A stretch of DNA of 36,114 bases from IMG/VR virus record IMGVR_UViG_3300036444_000037, positions 1 through 36,114 of that record. One strand, given 5' to 3'. Source of the stretch: a virus. The notes below the pieces were generated by a model. The model was given only the letters and a program-made list of their open reading frames with translations, did no database searches and was not told the DNA's origin. This document shows, in pieces, positions 15,769 through 23,475 of this stretch. The position numbers and the translations under genes are program-made. Within the stretch, counting starts at the first letter, position 1; every line of letters begins with the position of its first letter.

Positions 15769-16334
15769 CAGTGCATCTCCTTCGCGATTTCCTTGGCGGT
15801 CTGGGCGAACGCCTTGGGATCAAGCCCCATCATTTCGCAGACCACAGCCTCATCGGCGGCAAGCGTCCCATCGCCGGTTTCGACGGCCGGACGCTTGCCG
15901 AGGCCGCCACTGTTGAGCGACGGCATCAGCTTGATCTCCACCTCGACATCGGCCGGATCCTTGATGTGGCGTGCGATGTAGTGATCGCGAAGTGCCGGGA
16001 CGAGCTTGCCGTCCTCGATCGCCTTGTCGATCACGGTCTCGGCCCGATCCTTCGCATGCGTCGTGACGAGTGTGGTGACGCGCGAATTCAGCTGTTTCAC
16101 CTGTTCGCGCAATTCGGCTTTTTCGGCATCGTCGCCACTGGCGGCTCGCGCCTGCAGAGCAGTCACCACCTCCTCTCCAGTGGCTTCCTTCTTCAGGCCG
16201 GCCGCTTCAGCAACGCGCGACATGAGGTCGGCGGCGGCCGTCGAGGCGTTCAGCTTGGTCGTCAGGGCAGCAAGGATCGCCGCCTGGTCGGCGGTCTCGG
16301 GGAGCCCGAGCGCCTTCCTCAGTTCTTCATCCAT
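15768..16334 (-). CDS. Z: Scaffold protein, nested in-frame within the protease gene
   Basis: An internal start at ATG 16334 (residue 164 of the protease) is preceded by GGAG at 8 bases spacing. It would make a 188-aa protein MDEELRKALGLPE... that holds the helical scaffold half: a long alanine/leucine-rich coiled coil with AEKAELREQVKQLNSRVTTL. In Mu, gene Z is exactly such a nested in-frame product of I. The protease half ends just before this start (SLNHGDPE). Nested use is inferred from the ribosome site and the Mu precedent. Confidence 0.7.
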   Translation of the reverse strand: MDEELRKALGLPETADQAAILAALTTKLNASTAAADLMSRVAEAAGLKKEATGEEVVTALQARAASGDDAEKAELREQVKQLNSRVTTLVTTHAKDRAETVIDKAIEDGKLVPALRDHYIARHIKDPADVEVEIKLMPSLNSGGLGKRPAVETGDGTLAADEAVVCEMMGLDPKAFAQTAKEIAKEMH

Positions 16335-16823
16335 TTCTGGATCTCCATGGTTGAGGGAATGGTTGCGCGAATGGAGCGCGGTGAGTTTCAGGTTCGGATC
16401 GTTGGTCAGGCTGGCGCGCAGCAGCTGCACCAGCCGGTAAGGCTTGGCCGTCAGCGACGTGAACACGGGCGAGACGAAGCCGTACTCTTTGCCCGCGACG
16501 GCATGCCTGCCCTTTTCGGTCCATTCGACCTTGCCCCAGATCCCGTCCTCACGGGCTTCCAGCGCCACGATCCAGCCAACAGCGGGCGTCTCCTCGCCTT
16601 CGCTGGTCAGCAGGTCGATCGAATGGTTGATATCCATCGCCAGCTTGCGGCCGGCAGGCAGCGAAGCCGCGATGAGCTTTTGCGCATCGCCGAGCTCGTA
16701 CGGGCCGCGACCGTCAACGCCGCTGAAGGTGCCAGCCGGCAGCAGGTGAATGAACTCAGGCACCTCGCCAACGGCGGTGCCGGCGAGAAGGCTGTGCGTG
16801 ATGGAGTTGAGGACCGTTTTCAT
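15768..16823 (-). CDS. I: Head maturation protease with scaffold domain, Mu gpI
   Basis: A 351-aa phage protease of the Mu I type. Residues 1-150 hold the protease: LAMDINHSID (His candidate) and GKEYGFVSPVF (Ser candidate) with GIWGKVEWTEKG between them. These fit the conserved His and Ser of the family but cannot be proven here. Residues 164-351 are a scaffold-like helical domain. It starts 35 bases downstream of the late-block repeat copy B and is first in the head-building group protease-cement-capsid. The stop overlaps the cement gene start. Confidence 0.9.
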   Translation of the reverse strand: MKTVLNSITHSLLAGTAVGEVPEFIHLLPAGTFSGVDGRGPYELGDAQKLIAASLPAGRKLAMDINHSIDLLTSEGEETPAVGWIVALEAREDGIWGKVEWTEKGRHAVAGKEYGFVSPVFTSLTAKPYRLVQLLRASLTNDPNLKLTALHSRNHSLNHGDPEMDEELRKALGLPETADQAAILAALTTKLNASTAAADLMSRVAEAAGLKKEATGEEVVTALQARAASGDDAEKAELREQVKQLNSRVTTLVTTHAKDRAETVIDKAIEDGKLVPALRDHYIARHIKDPADVEVEIKLMPSLNSGGLGKRPAVETGDGTLAADEAVVCEMMGLDPKAFAQTAKEIAKEMH

Positions 16824-16842
16824 CGGGCAGACAATGGCCCGA

Positions 16843-16879
16843 CGCGCGCACTCGTATCATGCCCGCCACGGCGGGCATG
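16843..16879 (-). promoter_or_regulatory. Late-block repeat, copy B, upstream of the protease gene
   Basis: A perfect 10-bp inverted repeat CATGCCCGCC (16858-16867), AC, GGCGGGCATG (16870-16879), with ACTCGTAT and a CGCGCGC tract (16843-16849) on the side nearer the protease. Read toward the gene it gives GGCGGGCATGATACG, then the CG tract. It sits in the 68-base gap between gp31 and the protease gene, the place where Mu has its PI late promoter. It has no T run, so it is not a standard intrinsic terminator. Confidence 0.5.
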
Positions 16880-16891
16880 GATGAAGCGGCT

Positions 16892-17389
16892 CTATTGGAA
16901 GCGGCTGAGGAAGCGGAACACCGTGTCCGCGATCATCTCTTCGTCGTCGTCGGAGATGCCGAGATAGGGTCTCGCCGGAAGCGTAACAGACTTGGCCAGC
17001 ACTACGCCAGAGGCCAATCGGAAAACCAGATGTGAGGCGTTCTTCGGAACGATGGTGCCGCCGAGCTGGTGAATGCCGGCATAGATGACGTTGGTGCCGA
17101 CGCGCACATAGTCGTTGCCCGGCTGGCTGGAAATGCTGTCGCGAAGCCTGCCGCTCTCCGTCAGGATCCGGGCGTTGCGCTTCATCCGTTTGTATTCGGC
17201 GTTGAGTGCTGCCCATGCCTCGCCAGCGGGGCTGGTCTGCGAGATGAAACGCCGATGGGTGGACGACACCAGGCCGGTGCCGATCGCCGACATGATCGGT
17301 GTGGTGTTGCCCATCAGGCCGATCAGGCTCGTGAAAGCCTGGTCGACGCCATGGTCGGTAATCCGGGTTTCGAGGGTGACGCCGCTCAT
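16892..17389 (-). CDS. Virion morphogenesis protein, Mu gp31 (gpG)
   Basis: A 165-aa protein of the phage virion morphogenesis family (tail completion/S type). Marks are the N-terminal AFTSLIGLMGNTTPIMSAIG, the FISQTSPAGEAWAALNAEYKR stretch (slightly broken here), LTESGRLRDSI and YAGIHQLGG with the later PARPYLGISD. These are the classic motif set of the family. It joins the head module in Mu order gp30-gp31. The ATG overlaps the end of the small 35-aa ORF as ATGA. Confidence 0.9.
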   Translation of the reverse strand: MSGVTLETRITDHGVDQAFTSLIGLMGNTTPIMSAIGTGLVSSTHRRFISQTSPAGEAWAALNAEYKRMKRNARILTESGRLRDSISSQPGNDYVRVGTNVIYAGIHQLGGTIVPKNASHLVFRLASGVVLAKSVTLPARPYLGISDDDEEMIADTVFRFLSRFQ

Positions 17390-17493
17390 GCTTGCCTCAA
17401 ACCGCCTTCGCGCCTATATTTCGAATGCGCCGAGCAGGAAGCGGTCCTTCGGGACTTGGGTGGTATTTCCGGCCACTCCGGCGCATTTCTCAT
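17386..17493 (-). CDS. Small ORF (35 aa) bridging gp30 and gp31
   Basis: A 35-aa frame between the F-like head protein and gp31. Its ATG (17493-17491) overlaps the gp30 stop as ATGA, and its TGA (17388-17386) overlaps the gp31 start as ATGA. Such double coupling is the rule in this operon and is unlikely by chance. The product is basic, MRNAPEWPEIPPKSRRTASC then SAHSKYRREGGLRQA, with Pro near the start and one Cys. A GAGGGCAGGA stretch lies upstream. No family recognised; it might serve only to hand ribosomes on to gp31. Confidence 0.55.
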   Translation of the reverse strand: MRNAPEWPEIPPKSRRTASCSAHSKYRREGGLRQA

Positions 17494-18620
17494 TTTCCGG
17501 TCAGGATCCTGCCCTCGCGGCGAAGGCTCGCTATCTGGTTGGCGTTCGTGCGGCGTAGTGAAAGCAGGTAGATCTCGTCGCCCTGCGGACGATGCACGAC
17601 CTTGAGGGCAGCCGTGAACGGCTCACCGTCGATCGACGCATGCAGCTGCAGGCGGCCGTCACCACGTTCCACCAGTTCACCCTTCTCGACGAGCAGCTCG
17701 GGCGCGGTGGCGTAGAACGCTGGCGTCGCGTGGCGATGCTTCGTGTGTGACCTGATGGTGTCCGCCGACAGCCGTACCTCGCTACCGATCGCGACGTCGA
17801 GCGGGGCAGCCAACCGACGCGGCGTCAGGGCCACCGGCACCCAGCTCTTGCCAGGCCAACGGTCTTGAAGCGCGGTCGTGGCAAAGCGTTCGATCATGCC
17901 GGGCGCAGCGGCAACGGTCTCAGAACCCGGCAGGGTCCGTGACAGCCAGGCTTGCCCCGGATTGTACTCGAAGCCGGCATCCACGCCGAACGGCACCATG
18001 ACGCGCTTGCCGCCGACTTCTTCGGCACGGAACAGCAGATCCGGCGACGGATCGGGTCCACGCTTGCCCTGGCGCTTCAGGTCACGGCCGGAGACCGCCG
18101 TGGGGAAGCACCCGCAGTGCCAGCCATTCGGTGGATAGTTGGTGGCCCAGAAAGGATCATCGGCCCGCAGCACCATGCCATCCCAGGACAGGTGTTCCTT
18201 GCGAGGGTGAAGCGAACCCGAATGATTGTATTGCCAGTAAGGGAAAGCCTCCAGCGTGTCGGGCTCGGTGAGCTGGGCGTAGCGACCGGCAGCGTAGGCG
18301 GTGCGCAGATTGGTGTCGAAGATGATGCGCGATCGCCAGTTGCGGCCACCGGTATGGTCCCAGCCGTGCCGAGCAACGATGCTGTCAAAAGCACCGCGGA
18401 ACTCAGCTAACGTGGTTCCTTTTTCGAGCGCCTTCATGATCTCCTGGCGGAAGTCGCCCACCAGGGCATCGGTCGCGGCACCCGCCACCATGAAGGCGCG
18501 GGAATGGGCTGCCGCGTAGACATCCGTCCACGACCTGGTCGTCACCGATGCCTTGTCGCGGAAGAAGCGAATGGCGGCGTCGAAGGGCAGATCGAGCGCG
18601 GGGGTGATACCGTCAGCCAT
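17490..18620 (-). CDS. F: Minor head protein, Mu gp30 (gpF), with nuclease/toxin-like C-terminus
   Basis: A 376-aa minor head protein. Residues 1-175 are the Mu F / SPP1 gp7 type: LPFDAAIRFFRDK, FDTNLRTAYAAGRYAQ, the RKEHLSWDG segment and the NGWHCGCF motif with its Cys-His pair. From about 265 to 370 a second domain follows, with RLSADTIRSHTKHRHA and FTAALKVVHRPQGDEIYLLSL, which resembles the phage-Barnase-EndoU-ColicinE5/D-RelE-like (PBECR) nuclease group. The tail domain may enter the cell with the DNA or act on a competitor; this is not shown. It is preceded by a 123-base gap and overlaps the small ORF by ATGA. Confidence 0.87.
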   Translation of the reverse strand: MADGITPALDLPFDAAIRFFRDKASVTTRSWTDVYAAAHSRAFMVAGAATDALVGDFRQEIMKALEKGTTLAEFRGAFDSIVARHGWDHTGGRNWRSRIIFDTNLRTAYAAGRYAQLTEPDTLEAFPYWQYNHSGSLHPRKEHLSWDGMVLRADDPFWATNYPPNGWHCGCFPTAVSGRDLKRQGKRGPDPSPDLLFRAEEVGGKRVMVPFGVDAGFEYNPGQAWLSRTLPGSETVAAAPGMIERFATTALQDRWPGKSWVPVALTPRRLAAPLDVAIGSEVRLSADTIRSHTKHRHATPAFYATAPELLVEKGELVERGDGRLQLHASIDGEPFTAALKVVHRPQGDEIYLLSLRRTNANQIASLRREGRILTGK

Positions 18621-18641
18621 CGACAGCTTCCAGCCTCGAAA

Positions 18642-18681
18642 TTTGAGGGCCGCTCAAAGCCCGTGAGCGCGTTTTGAGGGC
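18642..18681. repeat. Short repeat with alternative hairpins between portal and gp30
   Basis: In the 123-base gap 18621-18743, TTTGAGGGC occurs at 18642-18650 and 18673-18681, with CTCAAA at 18653-18658 between. The central CTCAAA can pair with either TTTGAG, giving two exclusive 6-bp hairpins. No T tract follows. It is the only sizeable gap inside the packaging and head block, so a control element on gp30 expression is possible. Confidence 0.35.
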
Positions 18682-18743
18682 TTGGTGGCTATCTCGGGTC
18701 ATCCGAAGCGCCCAGCGCGTTCCTGGGCCGTTTCTGCGAGGGC

Positions 18744-20339
18744 TCATTTGCGACTACGCAACTCGTCCACCAGGGCGGCCTGACCGGCAAGATGCGAAAG
18801 CGCCATGCCTCTAGCCATGGCAACGGCCAAGGCCTCCGGCGCCAGGTCGAGCTTGGCCAGTTTCTCGGCGGCGTCGGATAGGTCGATCGCGTTCTCCAGG
18901 ATGTTGCGGATCTCGTCCGTGAGCCCGGTCATGGCCCCGGCCGCGTCATGCTCGATGCGCTGTGTGAGCTGCTCGACGATCGTGTCCGTCTCTTCCCTGG
19001 CGTGACGGGTGCGCAGCAGCGTTGCAACTGAATTGGTCTGGGGCTCGGTCGTTGTCGTGCTGGCGGCAGGCGCCCGCCCGCCGATCACCTCCTCATCATC
19101 CTTGGGTGCCGGAATGCCCAGGCGGGACCGTGCCCAACCCAAGGGCGCTGTCAGACCCTGTTTACCCAGCTTCTCGAAGGCCTCGGAGAACTCCTTCAAA
19201 GGCACTTCATCGGGCCTTCCAATCGAGACCGTTGGATAATGGTCCTGCGGCCCGAACTCGAAGGCGACCAGGTTCGGAATGACCTGGTGATTGTAGGTGC
19301 CGGACAGAGCGATCGCGTCGGATCGCTCAATGTCTTCCTGAACCAGGCGGTGTTCCTTGGCCACCGCGTGTCCACCTGAGACGGCGTCGGTGGTTGTGGT
19401 CTGGCCAAGTACAGCTTTCGAGATCTGGCGGTCCATCCAGTCGGCACGGCGTTCGAACAGCTCGGTGCTCGCGCTTTTCGCCGAAACCTCCTTGAACTCG
19501 ATGCTCATGTCGACAGGCACGATCGCCGCGCAGTCACCAGCGATCTGCGAAACGGCGCGCCACAGCACGTCCTTCTCGTCCTCTGTGGCGTTGCGGCCAT
19601 AGCGGCCGATGCGGATGGGAGCACCAAAATTCTGAACGAAGATCGCCCAGTCCTTCAGCGTGAACGCCTTGTACATCCATGCCCAGCTCGCCACGCGGGC
19701 AATGCCGGAGCGGATCGTCAGGCCGGATTTTGATTTATGCCGATGCACGACGAACTTGTGCTGTGGCAGCGGCTGGTCGCCGGCAGCCTCGCGCAGCAGT
19801 ACGGTTTCCCCATCATGGCGGTCGAACGTGAACCAGCGCTGCGGCCGATAGATGAATTCGCGCGGACAGGTGTGACCCATGTGATGGCGCCAGTCCGTCT
19901 CCAGCACCGAGAAACCCTTGCCGATGGCGTCGAGTGCGTCGAACAGCGATGCCTGCAGCGTGCCGTCATTCACCCACGACTGCACATATTCCGCGTGCTT
20001 CTTGTGATCGGCCGCGTCGGATGCTGCTGTCACCGTGATTGGCAGCTGCGAGACTGACCGCTTCCGCGTCGCCATGACACCGGCATAGTGAAGATCGCGC
20101 TCCTCGATGTCCTCGGCCAGCTCCAGATACCGCAGCGGTTCGCCGCCCGCTGCTTCTCGATGGATGGACGCCAGTCGTGTCGGCGTCAGGCCATCGGCCG
20201 GATGGCCGGAGATCGGGTCGCGAACGCCGATCGTGGTCGGACCGGCGCGCTCCTCTGTCACCTCGGCATCGGTCAGTTTGTTGCCGCTGGCGTCGACCAG
20301 GCGCTGGCCAACGGCACGCATCAGAGATTTGATGTTCAT
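18744..20339 (-). CDS. Portal protein, Mu gp29 (DUF935)
   Basis: A 531-aa portal of the DUF935 family, as Mu gp29 (gpH). Key segments: TPTRLASIHREAAGGEPLRYLELAEDIEERDLHYAGVMATRK-like N-terminus (shown here only as its landmarks TPTRLASIH and ERDLHYAGVM), FSVLETDWRHHMG, the GLTIRSGIARVASWAWMYK stretch, DWAIFVQNFGAPIRIGRY and ILG-type ALGQTTTTDAV. It forms the dodecamer at the DNA entry vertex. The ATG at 20339 overlaps the terminase stop as ATGA; the open frame upstream to 20465 lies in the terminase gene. Confidence 0.92.
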   Translation of the reverse strand: MNIKSLMRAVGQRLVDASGNKLTDAEVTEERAGPTTIGVRDPISGHPADGLTPTRLASIHREAAGGEPLRYLELAEDIEERDLHYAGVMATRKRSVSQLPITVTAASDAADHKKHAEYVQSWVNDGTLQASLFDALDAIGKGFSVLETDWRHHMGHTCPREFIYRPQRWFTFDRHDGETVLLREAAGDQPLPQHKFVVHRHKSKSGLTIRSGIARVASWAWMYKAFTLKDWAIFVQNFGAPIRIGRYGRNATEDEKDVLWRAVSQIAGDCAAIVPVDMSIEFKEVSAKSASTELFERRADWMDRQISKAVLGQTTTTDAVSGGHAVAKEHRLVQEDIERSDAIALSGTYNHQVIPNLVAFEFGPQDHYPTVSIGRPDEVPLKEFSEAFEKLGKQGLTAPLGWARSRLGIPAPKDDEEVIGGRAPAASTTTTEPQTNSVATLLRTRHAREETDTIVEQLTQRIEHDAAGAMTGLTDEIRNILENAIDLSDAAEKLAKLDLAPEALAVAMARGMALSHLAGQAALVDELRSRK

Positions 20340-21994
20340 AGGCGGCCTCGCATTTCTACATCGGTGGAACGTTCGCGCCGGTCCCTGTCGCCTCGATTGC
20401 TCCCCGAACCAGCGCCAGCACTCTCGTAGCCATAGGAAAGGGTCATCTGCAGCGAAGCGAACCAAGCGAGGATGCCAGCGATCGCCGTGTCGCCGTGCCG
20501 ATCCAGCCCATCCTCGCCCTTGTGGCGATGATCATCGGGAACCTTGATGATGCCGTTGACATACTGCAGCGCCTGGTGATCGCGGATCACGTCCTCGTCG
20601 GCCGCGATCGTGACTGTGAGATCGCCGAACGCCTCGACGTAGCGCGGAGAGTTCTCCCGATACCACTCGGGGGTGAGCTTCACCTCGACGATGCACTCGC
20701 CCCACCGCTGGGCTGCAACTTCAGCTAGGTAGCCGCCATTGCCAGTTGCATCGAGCGCACCACCGGAGAGGCGCGGCAGATGATCGCCCACGAAGAAGAG
20801 GACGTCGCGTTGCGCCTCGTACGGCACGTTGCGCAGCTCCAGGACGAGGCGGCAGCGGCGCACCGTGTCCTGGCCGATCTCATAGCCCTTGAACGCCGAG
20901 ACGTCGCCGGAGCGCGCGAAGTCCATGCCGAAGACGTGGGCACGGTCGGGATCGAGCTTGTCCAGGATCGGCTTGAGCTTCTCTCGGCAGAAGTCACGGA
21001 TGACCGCTTCACGCATGCCCTTGTCGAGCGACTTGAAGCTGTCGGGCAGATGCAGGCGCACTACCGGAACGGTCGCATCCTTCACCCGCTCGATGACGAC
21101 GCGGGTCAACGCCGCGCCCTGCGCATCGGCGGGTATCGCGTCCAGCTCCTGCTGCATCTGGGCTTCGCGCGCACCATAGGAACCACGGATCAGCTGCTCC
21201 CATTTCGCCTGGGCTTCTGGGCTGTAGGTCCATCCACGGGTCAGGCAGACACGTTGGTAGAGACCGTTGTCGACGGCGGCCTGGAATGGAATGTGATGGA
21301 TCTTGAACGGGTTCTTCCCGGCTCGCGCCTCGCGGATCAGCTCGTTGAAGGCGTTCAGCACACCGTTGTGGGTGGAGATCACGCGAACCTTGCCGCCCCA
21401 GATCAGCAGCGCGTTGACGGCATCGATGACAGCGCGCACGTCGCGGTGATAGGCTGCTTCGTCGATAACGACGATACCCTGCAGGCCGCGAATGTTCGCG
21501 GGGTTCGAGGACAGTGCCTCGACGCGAAAGCCCGAGGCAAAGCGAACGCGATAGGCGGAAATGAACTTGGTCGAGCCGTCCGACTGCTCGTCCTCGAACA
21601 TAAACTCCTCGATATCTACCAGCTCCCTCGCCACGATCTTGGCGAAGTGGGCGACATAGCCAATGAACTCGCGGCCTTTATCCTTGGTGTCACCGATATA
21701 GAAAACGTTGTCGCCGCCATCACCGCGCGCACTGGCCGCGATGATGGTGTCGTCCAGCGCCTCGGCATAGGTGATGCCCGTCCGGCGACCCTTCTCCGCA
21801 ACCTTCAGGTCGGAGCGGTCTTCCAGCCACTCCTTCTGATGCAGCATCAGAATGCCGTCGGCCAACGGGTCGTGGTCGGCAGGCAGCTCGGAGCCGCGCG
21901 GAAGTCCGGCCGGAAGCTGCTCGGGATTGCGAGAGAGGACGGGCTTGGCCGCATCCTCTCCCTTCACGAAGTCCCTGGCTGCCGCCGCCGTCAT
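20336..21994 (-). CDS. Terminase large subunit, Mu gp28
   Basis: A 552-aa packaging motor. A Walker A-like loop, EKGRRTGIT (residues 67-75), a Walker B, IVVIDEA (174-180), and nuclease residues in FGMDFARSGD (Asp 358, Asp 364) and in ALDATGNGG (Asp 416) are visible. Mu-type phages fill heads with headful packaging from host-flanked ends; this enzyme cuts and pumps DNA. It overlaps the small subunit stop as ATGA and the portal start. Length is normal for Mu gp28. Confidence 0.93.
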   Translation of the reverse strand: MTAAAARDFVKGEDAAKPVLSRNPEQLPAGLPRGSELPADHDPLADGILMLHQKEWLEDRSDLKVAEKGRRTGITYAEALDDTIIAASARGDGGDNVFYIGDTKDKGREFIGYVAHFAKIVARELVDIEEFMFEDEQSDGSTKFISAYRVRFASGFRVEALSSNPANIRGLQGIVVIDEAAYHRDVRAVIDAVNALLIWGGKVRVISTHNGVLNAFNELIREARAGKNPFKIHHIPFQAAVDNGLYQRVCLTRGWTYSPEAQAKWEQLIRGSYGAREAQMQQELDAIPADAQGAALTRVVIERVKDATVPVVRLHLPDSFKSLDKGMREAVIRDFCREKLKPILDKLDPDRAHVFGMDFARSGDVSAFKGYEIGQDTVRRCRLVLELRNVPYEAQRDVLFFVGDHLPRLSGGALDATGNGGYLAEVAAQRWGECIVEVKLTPEWYRENSPRYVEAFGDLTVTIAADEDVIRDHQALQYVNGIIKVPDDHRHKGEDGLDRHGDTAIAGILAWFASLQMTLSYGYESAGAGSGSNRGDRDRRERSTDVEMRGRL

Positions 21995-22578
21995 GATCGG
22001 AGCCCCAGGACCTGCTTACGGATCTCGGCGGCACGTTCCTGCGAGAGGCCAGCGACCTTGGCGACGGTATCGACGGTCTCCTCAACCTTTTCGGCAAACT
22101 CCTGCTCCACCTTCAGGCGACGGGCGGTGGAAATGCCCTCTGCCTGGGCGGCGGCTCGCAATGCGTTGGCTAGGCTCATCGCCTCTTTAGGCTGGATGTT
22201 CTTCGAGCCACGGCTGGCAATGATGTTCGTCACCAGAGACTTGATCGCCATCGCGCCCATTCGGGCAAGATCGTCTTCGCCCTCGGCGTCGAAGCGCGAG
22301 GCAATGGCCTTGGTCATCTCGCGGGCCTGTTCGATCTCTGCAGCAAAGACGGCCAGGCGCATCGAATACCGGTTGAACGCCTGAAAAGACGGAATGGTGA
22401 ACTCCAGCTCACCATGATGCTCGGCCTGAAGCGCTTCGAGCTTGGCGAAGAATTCCTTGTAGATATCGGTCTGGGTCCGATCACTGTTCTGAAGCTCCTG
22501 GGCAGCCCATGCGACAATGCCCTCGCACTCCCGAGGCAGAAGCTGGATGTTCGACAGGCGTCCGCGACCGCGTGCCAT
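21991..22578 (-). CDS. Terminase small subunit, Mu gp27 (DUF3486)
   Basis: A 195-aa DUF3486 protein. The basic start MARGRGRLSNIQLLP, then ECEGIVAWAAQELQNSDRTQTDIYKEF and IPSFQAFNRYSMRLA, are the family signature; the C-terminal half is a helical coiled coil ending with GLSQERAAEIRKQVLG. It is thought to recognise DNA for packaging. A gap of 2 bases separates it from the preceding winged-helix-like gene. Confidence 0.9.
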   Translation of the reverse strand: MARGRGRLSNIQLLPRECEGIVAWAAQELQNSDRTQTDIYKEFFAKLEALQAEHHGELEFTIPSFQAFNRYSMRLAVFAAEIEQAREMTKAIASRFDAEGEDDLARMGAMAIKSLVTNIIASRGSKNIQPKEAMSLANALRAAAQAEGISTARRLKVEQEFAEKVEETVDTVAKVAGLSQERAAEIRKQVLGLRS

Positions 22579-22580
22579 GA

Positions 22581-22895
22581 TCAGATCTCCGGCTTGAGCG
22601 GGCGCTTCACACCTTCAATCGCGATCTCGCGACGCAAATGGCGCCGGCCGAGTTCGGTCAGCGTCGCGCCCATGACAGTTCCAGCAGCCGTCGCGATGAC
22701 GGCACCCAGCTCTTCGAGATACTTCAGCTCGCCATGCACCCAGGCGCGCGGCCTGCGAATGCCGAACGGCACCAGGCGCACTTCGATGACATCGGACGGC
22801 AGCGTCTCGTCCGTTTCCTCGGCCAGCATCTTCAGCATGGCGAGGCGCGCGCTCTCGCGAAAAATCCGGTCTGCGGCTTCACGATCGAAAGTCAT
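22581..22895 (-). CDS. Small winged-helix-like phage protein, Mu gp26 position
   Basis: A 104-aa protein whose C-terminal 60 residues (HGELKYLEELGAVIATAAG then GATLTELGRRHLRRE) read like a short winged-helix, and databases often call such proteins ArsR-like in Mu-like phages. No metal-binding motif is visible. It sits between DUF2730 and the small terminase subunit, the Mu gp26 position. It starts with an ATGA overlap with the DUF2730 gene. A DNA-binding role is inference. Confidence 0.7.
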   Translation of the reverse strand: MTFDREAADRIFRESARLAMLKMLAEETDETLPSDVIEVRLVPFGIRRPRAWVHGELKYLEELGAVIATAAGTVMGATLTELGRRHLRREIAIEGVKRPLKPEI

Positions 22896-23254
22896 TTCTT
22901 TGCTTGCTCCAGAATGAGTTCCTGCCAGCGATCGGCAATCGCCGACACCGGTTCGAGCTGGGTGGCGAGGACTTCGATGCGGCCGTTGAGTTTCTCCAGG
23001 GCAAGCTCGATATTGTGCGCCTGGTTGCGATCCGGGAGGTGCCGTAGCTCGCCTTCCAGGGACAGAACGCGCCGCTCCATATCGGCCATTGCAGCGGCCG
23101 TTTTCCTGGCGTCTTCCGCCGCGTCCTCTTTGTGTTTGTCGAGGGCGGCGGCCACAGTCTTTTCACCTCTGGTGAGCCACCCATAGATGATGCCGACGAG
23201 AGCGATCAGGCTGAGCGCCAGAGACACCCACGGCGCGATTGTTTCAGGGGTCAA
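22892..23254 (-). CDS. DUF2730 membrane-anchored coiled-coil protein (TTG start)
   Basis: A 120-aa DUF2730 protein. Residues 1-28 carry one transmembrane helix (APWVSLALSLIALVGIIYGW), followed by a long coiled coil (DMERRVLSLEGELRHL). It is probably anchored in the inner membrane and may act in lysis, as a spanin-like or holin-regulating partner; this is inferred from position only. The start is a TTG at 23254 with GGAGG 5 bases upstream and a TTGA overlap with the preceding stop. The ATG of the longer frame, at 23302, lies inside the TraR-type gene and lacks such a site. Confidence 0.78.
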   Translation of the reverse strand: MTPETIAPWVSLALSLIALVGIIYGWLTRGEKTVAAALDKHKEDAAEDARKTAAAMADMERRVLSLEGELRHLPDRNQAHNIELALEKLNGRIEVLATQLEPVSAIADRWQELILEQAKK

Positions 23255-23475
23255 TTGCGCCTCCGCTTGAAACGTTCGAGGCGCTGCTGGCAAGCCAGGC
23301 ACCGCTTTGCTGATGGAAGCGCCAGGCGCCGTTCGGGCTCGATCTCTTCACTGCAGACAAGGCAAACTGGTGATCCTTGACCGGCAAGCGCGGCCTGGGC
23401 TGCGCGGATGCCGGTCTCACGTTCCTGCTCGGTGCGAAGGTCGGCCAGTTCGTAGGCGAAATTTCCGAGCTTCAC
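23251..23475 (-). CDS. TraR/DksA-type C4 zinc finger protein (GTG start)
   Basis: A 74-aa protein with CLVC (Cys 38 and 41) and CLAC (Cys 59 and 62), the four-cysteine zinc finger of the TraR/DksA family. The N-terminus is helical. TraR binds RNA polymerase in the secondary channel and alters transcription; phage copies could favour phage promoters. The GTG at 23475 gives a GTGA overlap with the holin stop; an ATG at 23493 is the alternative. It lies in the lysis region of Mu-like phages of this type. The finger is complete. Confidence 0.82.
   Translation of the reverse strand: MKLGNFAYELADLRTEQERETGIRAAQAALAGQGSPVCLVCSEEIEPERRLALPSAKRCLACQQRLERFKRRRN

Noticed and set aside
16858-16879. Copy B palindrome as simple intrinsic terminator of gp31
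   Set aside because: No T run on either strand and the same sequence is found at two other late block starts, so termination alone does not explain it.
20780-22384. 534-aa open frame on the plus strand over both terminase genes
   Set aside because: Shadow of the terminase genes; the coding signal, motifs and overlaps are all on the minus strand.
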